DNA from: an uncultured Porphyromonadaceae bacterium
GTDB taxonomy: Bacteria > Bacteroidota > Bacteroidia > Bacteroidales > Muribaculaceae
Length of the DNA stretch: 38,330 nucleotides
Direction: 5' to 3'
Assembly (NCBI GenBank): GCA_947176915.1
Contig: CAMWSM010000020.1
Span: 1 to 38,330, forward strand
The position numbers and the translations under genes are program-made. Positions 25,056-34,672 of this stretch are shown here, piece after piece. The notes under the pieces were generated by a model. That model saw nothing but the letters and a program-made list of their open reading frames with translations, searched no databases and was not told where the DNA came from. Every line of letters begins with the position of its first letter. The stretch's first letter is position 1.

Positions 25056-26190
25056 TTATATACTCTAAAAGTTCCTTTTTCAAGAAATTAAGACTTTCTA
25101 TTCTGGCAGTCCCGATTCTTTGATGCACTTTGGCGTAATCTATTTGAGAGGGGGTATCCTCTTTGCCGTTCACCATTAGGCGGTCTGCTATACCGAAAAG
25201 TTCAAGGAGTTCCGATATTTTAGTATCACATTCATTTCTGGAAAAAGCTACGAAATCCTTTTCAAAAATTACTGAGAAAATCATTCCATGAAAGGAATTG
25301 GTCACAACCATCTCACTGTGTTTAATCAGTGATAGAAATTCTTCAACCCCGGCATCATACCTCATTACAGAACCTTTATCAGCATTAGTTGCCCTTAGAC
25401 TTATCTCCACAAATTTCCATCCGTTTCTCTCAGCCAAATCCCGAGCATATTTCTCCATAGCCTCATTATATCTACGGGTGTACATCAGCATGTAAGGTTC
25501 CTCATATTCTCTTGGAGCAGTTATCTCCGCATAGTCCTCCTTGGTAAGCAGAAGGGTAGGATCAATTGTTCGCGCCACAGGACAAGACACATGCTCCTTT
25601 ATATAAGGAATCATATCATATTCACGTATCCCGAGAGCTTTGAAATTCTTAAGCAGTATATTCAACTTCGCATAAGAATGCTCATCGAATCGTGAATCGC
25701 CAAAACTTGCAGCATAGGAGACAGAATGATGTCGCATGGTCTCATAATTGGCAAAATAACCGTTGTCAAGTTTAAATTCCTCAAGACAGAAAACAGTATC
25801 ACTCCCTACCACATATCCTGAAAGAGATTCTTTTTCAAGACAATCGTCAAGCGTATTTGAAGTATATTTTTGCGCAGATAAATTATACCGGGTTTTGAAG
25901 AAATTGTCAAATTTCTCCTTATTGATTCTTATAGAATCTAATGAAAGGCGACAGTTTAATTGTGACTCTTCATCCTGATCCCACATAATTTTCAATGGAT
26001 TCAGAATATCCACTTCTTTCAGCACATCCGGACAATAATCCACTACCACAGCCTCAATTTTCTGAGGATATATACTGTCAATTGCTTTCTGTAAGGCATA
26101 AGTCTGCAACGCTGATCCATAATTAGTAAAATTGCAATAGATATTACAGCTCAGGATACCATACCTTTTCTTATTATTTTGCATTATCAT
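25048..26190 (-). CDS. Polysaccharide pyruvyl transferase family protein
   Basis: 380 residues. The family marks are NFTNYGSALQTYALQKAI near the N-terminus, a central VVGSDTVF, RTIDPTLLLTKEDY, and VVTNSFHGMIFSVIF near the C-terminus (the SFHG region of the GT-B-like fold). Known members transfer pyruvate from phosphoenolpyruvate to sugars, forming acidic ketals. Related proteins may move other groups, so the exact reaction is uncertain. It overlaps the aminotransferase by 4 bp upstream and the Fe-S protein by 8 bp downstream, so its expression is tied to both. Confidence 0.85.
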   Translation of the reverse strand: MIMQNNKKRYGILSCNIYCNFTNYGSALQTYALQKAIDSIYPQKIEAVVVDYCPDVLKEVDILNPLKIMWDQDEESQLNCRLSLDSIRINKEKFDNFFKTRYNLSAQKYTSNTLDDCLEKESLSGYVVGSDTVFCLEEFKLDNGYFANYETMRHHSVSYAASFGDSRFDEHSYAKLNILLKNFKALGIREYDMIPYIKEHVSCPVARTIDPTLLLTKEDYAEITAPREYEEPYMLMYTRRYNEAMEKYARDLAERNGWKFVEISLRATNADKGSVMRYDAGVEEFLSLIKHSEMVVTNSFHGMIFSVIFEKDFVAFSRNECDTKISELLELFGIADRLMVNGKEDTPSQIDYAKVHQRIGTARIESLNFLKKELLEYIND

Positions 26191-27245
26191 CTATCTAATT
26201 CAAAAAGAGCGTCAAGGAATCTTTCCATATACTTTTTTTCTCCGATCGATACCCGAAGACACGTTCCGAAATTTCCAACACCGGGATACGACTTAATAAG
26301 AATGCCTTTTTCCTCTTTCATCCTCCTCACTATCTTGTCGGCATCTGTGCGTACCTTTATAAAAAGGAAGTTTCCGGCCTCTCCTTTGTGCTCGTAACCA
26401 TTCCGGTCCAGGGTGTCAATGAGGTATCTTCTCCCCTCTTTAAATTTTGATATGAGATCTTCAAGGATGGAGGGGGTTGTGATAATCTTCTCCGCAAATT
26501 TCAATGCGAAGGCATTTGTATTATGTGGGGTGCAAAGTTTCTGCACCATCCTTATACCTTCAGGCCATCCTACCACATAACCGAGACGACAACCTGCCAT
26601 GGAAAACAGTTTGGAAAACGTTCTCGTTACGAAAACATGCTCATCCTTGAGCGCGTACTCAATGAATGTCTCCGGATAGAAATAATGATAGGCCTCATCT
26701 ATAAGAAGTGTAACCTGATTTGCTTTGGCAGCCTCATAGATTCTCCTGAACTCCTCTTCCGTGTAACAATTACCCATAGGATTATTGGGATTCAGCAAGA
26801 TGAGCAGTTCTGTTTCGGGAGTTATCTCATTGATTATGTTATCTACATTCATGCTAAGGTCTGCTTCGTATGGAACCTTGATAAACGTCCTTCCGTACAT
26901 TTCTGAATACACTTGAAACATAAAATATGAGGGTACTACTCCCACTATTCTGCCTTGCGGTGAAGTGAATGCCTGAATAATATAGCGTATGCCTTCTGCC
27001 GATCCGTTCACAAGGCATAGATGTTTGATATCGGTATGGAGAAATTTGGCCAGTTCTTCAGTGAAATGTAGGGTCTCAGGATATTGTGCCACCAACTGAG
27101 GGCCTACGTCACTCAACACTTCATCAATCACTTCCTGGGGGAGTCCACCGGGATTCTCATTAAGGTCAAGTCTCAAATAATCCTTGCGTTCGTTTTGGTC
27201 GAAGATACGATGAAGGTTCTTGATATTGGGATTTAAATAATACAT
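26187..27245 (-). CDS. PLP-dependent aminotransferase, histidinol-phosphate aminotransferase-like
   Basis: 352 residues, fold type I. It has DLNENPGGLP near the start, LNPNNPMGNCYTEEEF for the substrate/PLP pocket, LLIDEAYHYFYP (Asp for the pyridine N), and TRTFSKLFSMAGCRLGY with the Schiff-base lysine. HisC-like enzymes act on phosphorylated small molecules. In this operon, histidine synthesis is unlikely; amination of a small phospho-ketone, feeding the CTP-dependent enzyme downstream, is an attractive inference. It overlaps the pyruvyl transferase gene by 4 bp and follows LicD after a 100-bp gap. Confidence 0.82.
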   Translation of the reverse strand: MYYLNPNIKNLHRIFDQNERKDYLRLDLNENPGGLPQEVIDEVLSDVGPQLVAQYPETLHFTEELAKFLHTDIKHLCLVNGSAEGIRYIIQAFTSPQGRIVGVVPSYFMFQVYSEMYGRTFIKVPYEADLSMNVDNIINEITPETELLILLNPNNPMGNCYTEEEFRRIYEAAKANQVTLLIDEAYHYFYPETFIEYALKDEHVFVTRTFSKLFSMAGCRLGYVVGWPEGIRMVQKLCTPHNTNAFALKFAEKIITTPSILEDLISKFKEGRRYLIDTLDRNGYEHKGEAGNFLFIKVRTDADKIVRRMKEEKGILIKSYPGVGNFGTCLRVSIGEKKYMERFLDALFELDR

Positions 27246-27345
27246 AATCGTGTGTTTTTTGATTGTTAGTTAAGCAGATCCTGGGCTTCTTGAATACTGT
27301 AGAAGAAAAGATAGGAAAAAGAAAGTTTAAGCAATGAGAGATAAG

Positions 27346-28146
27346 TCAATAAGGACCGAAATCCACATGTAAGGAATGCGCGGGTTTTTGCTGTTCAACA
27401 GGAGGAAGTTGCATATAATCACCGAATGCCTTGGTCAGATATAAGTCATAATCTGTTGGAACCGGTAACAAGGTATCCTCATACTGATGATAAACCGGCT
27501 CTCCAAAAACCTCTTTATTGTAAAAGGCATTATGGAATCGCGACATACCGAAGAAATTACCGTATTCTTGGGTTTCTTTCTTATTATATCTGTATACGAA
27601 CGATTTCACAAAATTAAAGATTCTCTGATTCTTCATTATCTTTGAACACTTGATAGCCATCTTCTTAAGTAATGAATCTGTCTTATATTCCTTATGGAGC
27701 AAAGCATAGGAATTCAGCATTTTTGCTCCTATATATTGTAAAATTTTCAGAGATTTGGATTTTGGAGCATTTACAATTTCAAATACATCAATAAATATAC
27801 CCCTATTTTTCATGGGAATCCCATTCCATTCTCCTATGTCCTCAAGGAATGTGTTTCTCAGGCGTATCTTTGTAAAACAGCCCGGCCAATCGACCCATGC
27901 CTCCTGAATGTACCAAATCTCTGGATCTAATTCTTTCCGACATATAGAAAGAAATTTCTTATAATTTGAAGAAGTCATCATTATGTCCAAATCATCATCC
28001 CAAGGGATAAAGCCGTTGTGACGAATAGCTCCTATTGCATTACCTCCATTCAAATAGTAAGTTATATTATGTTTTCGGCATAACTCATCAATATGCCTCA
28101 TAACTTTAAGGAGTACCTTTTGAAGATGCTTAAGATTAGGATCCAT
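27346..28146 (-). CDS. LicD family phosphotransferase
   Basis: 266 residues. Signature: YYLNGGNAIGAIRHNGFIPW followed by DDDLDIMM (the metal-binding DDDLD), then NRGIFIDVFEIVNAP. LicD proteins (the type member attaches phosphocholine in Haemophilus) move phosphorylated alcohols from CDP carriers onto glycans; fukutin-related proteins share the fold. Its presence beside a cytidylyltransferase suggests that the CDP product of that enzyme is its donor. Substrate specificity cannot be read from the sequence. It is expected to act at the inner membrane on the growing repeat unit. Confidence 0.88.
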   Translation of the reverse strand: MDPNLKHLQKVLLKVMRHIDELCRKHNITYYLNGGNAIGAIRHNGFIPWDDDLDIMMTSSNYKKFLSICRKELDPEIWYIQEAWVDWPGCFTKIRLRNTFLEDIGEWNGIPMKNRGIFIDVFEIVNAPKSKSLKILQYIGAKMLNSYALLHKEYKTDSLLKKMAIKCSKIMKNQRIFNFVKSFVYRYNKKETQEYGNFFGMSRFHNAFYNKEVFGEPVYHQYEDTLLPVPTDYDLYLTKAFGDYMQLPPVEQQKPAHSLHVDFGPY

Positions 28147-28188
28147 TTTCTTTTTTAGTTATTCGACTCGTATTTCTCTGCGACTGAC

Positions 28189-29229
28189 CTAGGAATATAA
28201 ATCAAGGGATAATTTTGCAATCTTCTCCCAATTATAATCCGCAGCGGTTAGAATACAATTTTCAGCCATCCTTATTATTTCCGTTCTTGAATACCCTGCT
28301 GCTTTCTTAATAGTTGATGAAATAGCATCTACAGAAAGATCAGTTACCCAACCACACTTATTCCCGCTTATTAAATCTGCTACATTTGTAGATGGTGTTA
28401 CAATACATGGAACCCCATAAGCAAGTGCTTCAAGAATGGTAATTGGGAATCCTTCATAACGGGAAGTGAGTAATAATACGTCAGCCTTCAGAAAGGCCTC
28501 CTGCTTCTTGACTCCAAACACCTCTCCATAAAAATCAATTACTCCCTCATATCCCTTTAATTCTTTCTTAAGCCAGTCTAATTCATCCTTATATCCTCTT
28601 CCATATATGGAAAGATGGAATTTTACTCCATTCGAATGAGCCTTTTTTACTGCCGGAATCATTATATCAAGCCCTTTATGGTCTCGGTCAAGCCTTCCGA
28701 TAAATAACAACTCTAATATTTTATTCTTGTGTTCGGAAATCTCTGTAACTTCTTCACATCCATTAGGAATAATTATGCTGTTACTGTTCCTCCTTGTTAT
28801 GGTAGAGTTTAAAAGCTCATTATTGTTAAGATAGATTATTCCTTTAGCCTTCTTGATTATATAATTAAGGAATAGTGTGGTATAAATAAATTTCTTAATC
28901 GGAGATTTTTTAATATTTTGTCTCGAAAGGGCTCCATGGAGTTCTATAAGATAAGGAATCCTCTTTTTCCTGAGAAGAGACGAGAAAGTTATTATTTTTT
29001 TATTGAAAACTCCATGGAAAATTACAACATCAGGTGGATTAGATGTTATCAAATGTTTAAAATCCTCATATTCGCAATATTCTATGTCTGCGTCATAATA
29101 GCCATTTCTATATATATTAAGAATTTTTACCTCATTTCCTAACTCCCTTTGTTTAGGACCCAGGTTTTTCAATACAAAATATATTCCGTTAGAGGGTTTG
29201 TAAATGCTACAGACATGAAATACTCGCAT
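28189..29229 (-). CDS. Family 4 glycosyltransferase
   Basis: 346 residues, GT-B fold. The C-terminal donor domain has LLFIGRLDRDHKGLDIMIPA and LLTSRYEGFPITILEALAYG, the E-x7-E nucleotide-sugar site. The N-terminal acceptor half starts MRVFHVCSIYKPSNGI. A retaining transferase that adds one sugar to the repeat unit is expected. It lies 28 bp downstream of the neighbouring GT2 gene and 42 bp upstream of licD. Confidence 0.9.
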   Translation of the reverse strand: MRVFHVCSIYKPSNGIYFVLKNLGPKQRELGNEVKILNIYRNGYYDADIEYCEYEDFKHLITSNPPDVVIFHGVFNKKIITFSSLLRKKRIPYLIELHGALSRQNIKKSPIKKFIYTTLFLNYIIKKAKGIIYLNNNELLNSTITRRNSNSIIIPNGCEEVTEISEHKNKILELLFIGRLDRDHKGLDIMIPAVKKAHSNGVKFHLSIYGRGYKDELDWLKKELKGYEGVIDFYGEVFGVKKQEAFLKADVLLLTSRYEGFPITILEALAYGVPCIVTPSTNVADLISGNKCGWVTDLSVDAISSTIKKAAGYSRTEIIRMAENCILTAADYNWEKIAKLSLDLYS

Positions 29230-29257
29230 AGATAATTTTGCTTTTACAATGAAAGAA

Positions 29258-30298
29258 TCAGTCTGGAATCTTGTATATTTTCCTGACTATTTTACCCAAA
29301 ACATCAATTAAAGGGGTTGCTTTCCCTTTACGCCTCCTCTCTCTCCAATGGGATATATAAGGGATTGAGAAAAAAGCTACCTTGTCGCAACCATATCTGT
29401 CATACAGAGTGGAGTTCAGTCGCTCAAAATCCTGATCAAATTTAAATACATCCTCCTCAATTTTTTTATCCTTTGTCTTTAGCAATCCAATTCTATAAAT
29501 CGAAGGTATTTTCTGAGATAGTCTACTCAATAGATAGTACAGGTGATGTTTATCAGTCGTCTTGCTTATCCTATTAAATGACTGAAGCATATTCAGGACA
29601 ACTTGAATTGTCTGATTAAGATTTTTATAACTTACCGCCTCACTGACCGTTTGTCCTTCTCGTCCTACTAAATATCTGTAGATAACTTTTGGAAAAAAAA
29701 CAATCGTATTAACCTCATTCATCGGTTCATACATCCATTGCTGATCCGTATAAGATATTCCTTCAAGTTGTTTATAATTAATTCTCAACAGAATATCTCT
29801 TCTATAAGTAACAGCATGCATTTGAAAGCGGGAGTTGCACAGGACATCAACACACTGCTTAAAAAATATTGCCATACCCTCACCTTGATCCCAGAAAGAA
29901 TATTTTGAAGTTACCTCTCCCTTTTCATTCACAATTACATAATCCGATATAATAAGATCAGCATCCTGTTTTTTTAAAAATGAGATAAAATAGTTAAAAT
30001 TATCTTTCTCAAAGGAATCATCAGCATCAAGCACCTTAATATATTTCCCGGTTGCCATCTTAAGGGCAGCATTAATGCAAGAGCCGTAATTTCCGTTCGT
30101 TTTATCAATTACCTTTATAGAATCAGGATAACGGCGATGGTAGGATTGTGCAATTTCAAGTGTCTTATCCTTGCTTCCGTCATTAACGACTAAAACCTCT
30201 ACATCCTTAAGGGTATCCACCAACAGCGAATCCAAACATTGCGGCAAATATGCCTCCATATTGTAGGAGGGTATAATTATTGATAGAATTTTATTCAT
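29258..30298 (-). CDS. Family 2 glycosyltransferase
   Basis: 346 residues. The GT-A core has LSIIIPSYNMEAYLPQCLDS, VVNDGSKDKTLEIA and KYIKVLDADDSF (DxD). The C-terminal 120 residues are basic and helical, ending RRRKGKATPLIDVLGKIVRK, which could associate with the membrane. The central part (SYTDQQWMYEPMNEV) matches the EDxxW-type region of capsule GT2 enzymes. It should add one sugar at the cytoplasmic face of the inner membrane. Gap to the polymerase gene upstream is 18 bp. Confidence 0.9.
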   Translation of the reverse strand: MNKILSIIIPSYNMEAYLPQCLDSLLVDTLKDVEVLVVNDGSKDKTLEIAQSYHRRYPDSIKVIDKTNGNYGSCINAALKMATGKYIKVLDADDSFEKDNFNYFISFLKKQDADLIISDYVIVNEKGEVTSKYSFWDQGEGMAIFFKQCVDVLCNSRFQMHAVTYRRDILLRINYKQLEGISYTDQQWMYEPMNEVNTIVFFPKVIYRYLVGREGQTVSEAVSYKNLNQTIQVVLNMLQSFNRISKTTDKHHLYYLLSRLSQKIPSIYRIGLLKTKDKKIEEDVFKFDQDFERLNSTLYDRYGCDKVAFFSIPYISHWRERRRKGKATPLIDVLGKIVRKIYKIPD

Positions 30299-30316
30299 TG
30301 TGTAGATGTGATTAAG

Positions 30317-31579
30317 TTAAAATGAATTTCTTAAAAATTTTCTTTTATTTTTATTATAACATAAAGGTACAAAGCACATAAATATGAAAGACTGGATCTC
30401 CCACAAGAAATATGGTCGTTGAAAAAATGATAAGATTATCAATAGAGAGAATCCTAAACTTATTTTAGAGGGATAAACGTAATTATTTGCCAGAATAAAA
30501 CCTATAAGACAAATAAAAGAGAGAATGCCGTTAAGCATTATAAAGACTTTATAAGAACTATTTGCGGTTCCATCAAATGCCTTATTATATTTTTTTGTTG
30601 ACATTCCGCACATATAATCTTCAGATTTACGGAATTGTTCGTACTGAGTTGTAAACGAGGCGGTATTCCGATTATTTCCGGAAATACCCTTCTTGTCATC
30701 TAATGCTAAGCGACTTAGTATAGCAACCGACACCAAATCATCGTTAGTTGGTGAATAATATAGTATTCCACCCCCCACTAATAAAGCGAGAACTCCAACA
30801 ATCTTAATTACGGTTTTTGTGATAGATTTAGTTGTTGCCAATTTATAAAGTAATAGACCTACAAGATACAAAACATATCCTGCCAAAGAAAAAGACCATA
30901 TTAAAGACAATGTTAAAACTACATTCTTCCAATTCTTCCATGTATATCCGTTTACATATAGAAGTAGTGCACAAAACATTCCCATGTGACCGGGCTCTGT
31001 CAGCATTCCATGGAACCTTGACATAAATCCTAAGTCATACAGAAGTATAAAAAAATAATAATTTTTGAAATTCGGATAAAATGGATTTTTATTCTCAATC
31101 TCTGTATATGGCAAGTCCACGAAAAATATCTTTATGGCAAATCCGATCAATCCAATAAATGCCATCCATGTGAATATATCAGTTAAACCTTTGAGAAAAA
31201 GTTTTCGTTCAGATTTGTAAAAGAGAATAGGAAACAAAAATGGTAACATTGTACCTAAGAATTTCCTAAAAGATTCTTCGGGAGGATCAACAAGAAATTT
31301 TGAAACGAAGAAGGTAAAAAGAACATACCAAAATAGAATGGGGGTTATATCAGAAGAAAATTTGGTTCGGATTATGGGTAACCGGAAGGCGACAAAAAGA
31401 AATCCAAACAGAGCATGATAAAAATTTCCCCAGAAAAACCATGGTCCTGCGGATACCAATGCCAGAGCAATCGCCATAAAAATACTTATCTCTGAAAAAA
31501 TTCTTTGATAAGATTTATTATAAGTTTCGTAGATTCCCGGATTTATAAATGAAGATAACTTTATCAATGATAACCTCAT
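30317..31579 (-). CDS. Wzy-like O-antigen/polysaccharide polymerase
   Basis: 420 residues with about 10-12 hydrophobic spans, for example IFMAIALALVSAGPWFF, IVGVLALLVGGGILYYS and FIMLNGILSFICLIGF. A long extracytoplasmic loop between about 290 and 340 (RNTASFTTQYEQFRKSED) and GMLTEPGHMGMFCALL resemble the catalytic periplasmic loop region of Wzy/O-antigen ligase-like proteins. Low sequence conservation is normal for this family, so the call rests on topology and locus position. It would join repeat units in the periplasm. Confidence 0.75.
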   Translation of the reverse strand: MRLSLIKLSSFINPGIYETYNKSYQRIFSEISIFMAIALALVSAGPWFFWGNFYHALFGFLFVAFRLPIIRTKFSSDITPILFWYVLFTFFVSKFLVDPPEESFRKFLGTMLPFLFPILFYKSERKLFLKGLTDIFTWMAFIGLIGFAIKIFFVDLPYTEIENKNPFYPNFKNYYFFILLYDLGFMSRFHGMLTEPGHMGMFCALLLYVNGYTWKNWKNVVLTLSLIWSFSLAGYVLYLVGLLLYKLATTKSITKTVIKIVGVLALLVGGGILYYSPTNDDLVSVAILSRLALDDKKGISGNNRNTASFTTQYEQFRKSEDYMCGMSTKKYNKAFDGTANSSYKVFIMLNGILSFICLIGFILANNYVYPSKISLGFSLLIILSFFQRPYFLWEIQSFIFMCFVPLCYNKNKRKFLRNSF

Positions 31580-31592
31580 AAATTTTCCTCAC

Positions 31593-32486
31593 TCAATTAG
31601 CTATCAACTGCTTTCTTATTCTATCAATTATACGCATGTCTACTTTGGAATCAAATTTTCTGGCGAATAGAGCGTATGAGTTAATCAATTCGGAAAAATC
31701 CATATCGTGCCATACATAAGGTTTACCTCTTTCCCAATCAATTAATCTGGTATCACCCCCAAAATCTCTCTCTATATCAAAAACGGTATTCTTAAAATCA
31801 GAATTCATTATTATAGTCTGCTTATACATTTCATCTGCACAAGGCACTCCCTTAAAAAGATTCAATATCTCCTTCTCTCTTAGGACTATATGTTTGGCGA
31901 AGGCACCGGTTATTGATACCCATTCACTTCCTTTGTAAACCTTTACTTCCCATTTCCTTTTTACATTAAATAGCTTCTGTATATTGAGGGCAGTTTGTCG
32001 TAAAATTTTTAATCCTCCTCGAAGCAGTTTGTTAGGATGACGATAGTGATTCAAAAAGAAATGGTGATAATTGGTCTTGTTCTCCAAATCTCTTTTATTA
32101 AACTCACCCTGAGCGAATCCTATTAAATTCGTATCAGGAGGAAGAGAATTAAAATAGTCGTGAATATGATTCTGACTCTTTAAGGGAAGATCCTGTCCAG
32201 ACAGTAGGTGTACATATTTGTACTCCCCATGTTCGATGACCATTCTAAATCCTTCTATTTCTGCTTCTACTAAAGATAAACTGCCCCATCTGACGTCAAT
32301 ACGCTTATTATCCTGAAGTATGTATATGTCAGAATGTACAGTTTTAATATCTTCATATAACGAACTATCAGATTTCTTGTCCGGTATTATAAAAATATCA
32401 TTACGTTTATCATCAATTAAGGAGACTAATGTTTTTAAACAATACGGATCCGAATGTGCGAGTATGAGATAAGCATGACGAGACAT
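31593..32486 (-). CDS. Family 14 (core-2/I-branching type) beta-glycosyltransferase
   Basis: 297 residues. Marks of the Branch family: AYLILAHSDPYCLKTLVSLI at the N-terminus, DVRWGSLSLVEAEIEGFRMV, YVHLLSGQDLPLKSQNHIH, and a basic KWEVKVYKGSEWVSITGAF. The enzymes are metal-independent and transfer beta-linked GlcNAc or related sugars such as xylose. In Bacteroidota polysaccharide loci the donor is unknown. It lies 6 bp downstream of glf. Confidence 0.88.
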   Translation of the reverse strand: MSRHAYLILAHSDPYCLKTLVSLIDDKRNDIFIIPDKKSDSSLYEDIKTVHSDIYILQDNKRIDVRWGSLSLVEAEIEGFRMVIEHGEYKYVHLLSGQDLPLKSQNHIHDYFNSLPPDTNLIGFAQGEFNKRDLENKTNYHHFFLNHYRHPNKLLRGGLKILRQTALNIQKLFNVKRKWEVKVYKGSEWVSITGAFAKHIVLREKEILNLFKGVPCADEMYKQTIIMNSDFKNTVFDIERDFGGDTRLIDWERGKPYVWHDMDFSELINSYALFARKFDSKVDMRIIDRIRKQLIAN

Positions 32487-32492
32487 AGATGC

Positions 32493-33620
32493 TTAGGAGA
32501 ATAAATTAATTACCTGTCGAATAATAGGTGCCATATCATAATATTTATATTCAGCAAGACGACCACCAAAAATTATATTCTTTTCTTTATCCGCAAGTTC
32601 TTTGTAATGGTAATAGATTTCTTGATTTCTCTTGTCATTTACAGGATAAAATGGTTCCATTCCTTCCTTCCATTCCGTAGAATATTCGTGCGAGATAACA
32701 GTCTTTGGATTCTCATAGACCGCGTTTCCGAACATCTCGAAATGCTTATGCTCAATGATACGGGTAAAGGGCACTTCAGCGGATGTATAGTTGACAACTG
32801 CATTCCCTTGCCAGTTGGGATTGTCAAGAACCTCGGTTTCAAAACGAACTGTCCGATATTCGAGCTTCCCGAAGCAGTAATCATAGAACTCGTCAATTTT
32901 TCCTGTAAAGACAATTTTGTCAGCTATAGATTCCCAATACTTACGATCAGCAAAGAAGTCTGAATTTAGTCTAACTTCAATGCCTTCAAGTAGTCCATCA
33001 ATAAGCTTATTATATCCTCCGATTGGAATGCCTTGGAAAGAATCGTTGAAATAATTGTTGTCAAATGTCGTGCGTACCGGCAGGCGACGAATTATGAACT
33101 CCGGAAGATCCTCACACTTTCTTCCCCACTGTTTTTCAGTATAGCCCTTTATGAGCTGCTCATAAATATCCTTTCCTATAAGAGAAAGAGCCTGTTCCTC
33201 AAGATTGCGGGGTTCGGTGATGCCTTCTGCTTTCATTCTTTTCACAGCCTCCCTGCGCTGTTCATCAAGTTTGGACTGGGCTTCCTCCGGAGTCTTGACT
33301 CCCCACATCTGATAAAATGTGTTCATGTTGAAAGGAAGATTATAGAGTTTTCCATTCGGTGCTTGAGCGACAGGGCAGTTTGTGTAACGATTGAAAGGAA
33401 CTATTGAATTTACAAAATCCCATACCTCTTTGTCAGAAGTATGGAAAATATGTGCACCATACTTGTGGACGTTTATTCCATCAATTTCCTCGCAATATAT
33501 GTTTCCTCCTGAATGAGGACGTTTATCAATCACGAGACAGTGTTTTCCTTGCTTTCGGGCAAGGTGTGCAAAGACTGCACCGAATAGTCCGGCGCCTACT
33601 ATGAGGTAGTCATATTTCAT
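32493..33620 (-). CDS. glf: UDP-galactopyranose mutase
   Basis: 375 residues, the usual bacterial Glf length. It interconverts UDP-galactopyranose and UDP-galactofuranose using reduced FAD. The FAD motif VGAGLFGAVFA (GxGxxG, G9-G14) is at the start, followed by IDKRPHSGGNIY and HKYGAHIFHTSD. Later conserved parts are PFNMNTFYQMWG, KGYTEKQWGRKCEDLP and IIFGGRLAEYKYYDM. It shows that the glycan probably contains galactofuranose. It overlaps the upstream glycosyltransferase by 4 bp. Confidence 0.95.
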   Translation of the reverse strand: MKYDYLIVGAGLFGAVFAHLARKQGKHCLVIDKRPHSGGNIYCEEIDGINVHKYGAHIFHTSDKEVWDFVNSIVPFNRYTNCPVAQAPNGKLYNLPFNMNTFYQMWGVKTPEEAQSKLDEQRREAVKRMKAEGITEPRNLEEQALSLIGKDIYEQLIKGYTEKQWGRKCEDLPEFIIRRLPVRTTFDNNYFNDSFQGIPIGGYNKLIDGLLEGIEVRLNSDFFADRKYWESIADKIVFTGKIDEFYDYCFGKLEYRTVRFETEVLDNPNWQGNAVVNYTSAEVPFTRIIEHKHFEMFGNAVYENPKTVISHEYSTEWKEGMEPFYPVNDKRNQEIYYHYKELADKEKNIIFGGRLAEYKYYDMAPIIRQVINLFS

Positions 33621-34606
33621 TTCTTCTTTAATTTCTTCTTGCAGAGTCTGTTAATTACCTTACAAAAATTATTGATAAGATTATATACACTATTTCCATA
33701 TAATCTGCTTAATAAATAATAGCAATCCGACCTGATTATAAAATTATTCTTTCCGGAAACAAGGGTAGTAAAATTGGGTATACCCTTGAATACATCAGTG
33801 AAACATTCAATTACCTTTTCAGGAAGCCTTAACTTCTCCTTAATTTCATATAAAACATCTGCATCTCTTAGAATAAATGGTTCTGCATTATCTTTTGCCG
33901 TGATATTTGTGCATAAATAATGTACAATAATTGCATCCTTCAAAAATCTTATACCATGGATCAATTGGCAATTACATATTTCTTCCAACCTTTTGACGGG
34001 ATATCCCATTTCTATATTAGTCTTATTAAAGGCAGGTTGATCCATAGATACCCCATTATTTCTTCCTTTGAACCAGTTTTTATTCCAATTTTCAAAGAAA
34101 GAATAACTGGTGCATGATTCTTTCACAAACAAAACACCACTATTGAAATATTCATTCTGTTTAGAGAAATCTACACCTATTTTATTACCATGTTTAATAC
34201 ACATATCCCGGTAGGGATTCTCAAAAAATAATGTATGAGCATCATAGCAAGCTGCAATATCGGCATCCGGCACCTTAATGTACGCTAATGATTTAGTTAT
34301 TAAGGTATCACAATCGATAAAAAAGAAATCCCCCTTGATATAGTTACGACATGTGGTTTTTAGGATTCGGGATTTATTTTGAGGAGAAAAGGAAGAATCT
34401 AATTCCACTGTAATAATATTATCTACTTCCTTAACCATCAATTTTCTTTTGCCGATTAAACCAGCAAAAGTAATGTTGTCAACCAATAAGTTAACCTCCA
34501 CATTATCACCCATGTGAAAACGAAGAGATGAAATTGAAACATAGGCCTGTTCTAAATATACGTCATTTTCAGAACTGACTAGCACATATAACACTTTTGT
34601 TTTCAT
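33617..34606 (-). CDS. Putative glycosyltransferase, GT8-like
   Basis: 329 residues from the ATG at 34606; an in-frame ATG at 34618 would add MFTI. The N-terminal Rossmann-like half has VLYVLVSSENDVYLEQAYVS, KSRILKTTCRNYIKGDFFFI and the DxD site DCDTLI, as in GT8/GT-A retaining transferases. EYFNSGVLFVKESC matches the conserved asparagine/Gly segment (FNSGV) of that family. The C-terminal 100 residues are hydrophobic-basic and may hold it at the membrane. It overlaps glf by 4 bp. Family assignment is by motif only. Confidence 0.75.
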   Translation of the reverse strand: MKTKVLYVLVSSENDVYLEQAYVSISSLRFHMGDNVEVNLLVDNITFAGLIGKRKLMVKEVDNIITVELDSSFSPQNKSRILKTTCRNYIKGDFFFIDCDTLITKSLAYIKVPDADIAACYDAHTLFFENPYRDMCIKHGNKIGVDFSKQNEYFNSGVLFVKESCTSYSFFENWNKNWFKGRNNGVSMDQPAFNKTNIEMGYPVKRLEEICNCQLIHGIRFLKDAIIVHYLCTNITAKDNAEPFILRDADVLYEIKEKLRLPEKVIECFTDVFKGIPNFTTLVSGKNNFIIRSDCYYLLSRLYGNSVYNLINNFCKVINRLCKKKLKKK

Positions 34607-34672
34607 TATGGTAAACACATGAAACGTTTATCAATATAAGAGGTTGGTGTTAAATTACCCCTATGTTGTAAA

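Noticed and set aside
26187..27245. Histidine biosynthesis hisC
   Set aside because: The fold and motifs fit HisC, but no other his genes are nearby and the gene is translationally coupled to glycan genes.
32607..33604. Several plus-strand frames antisense to glf
   Set aside because: They lie opposite a highly conserved enzyme gene and encode no recognisable protein.
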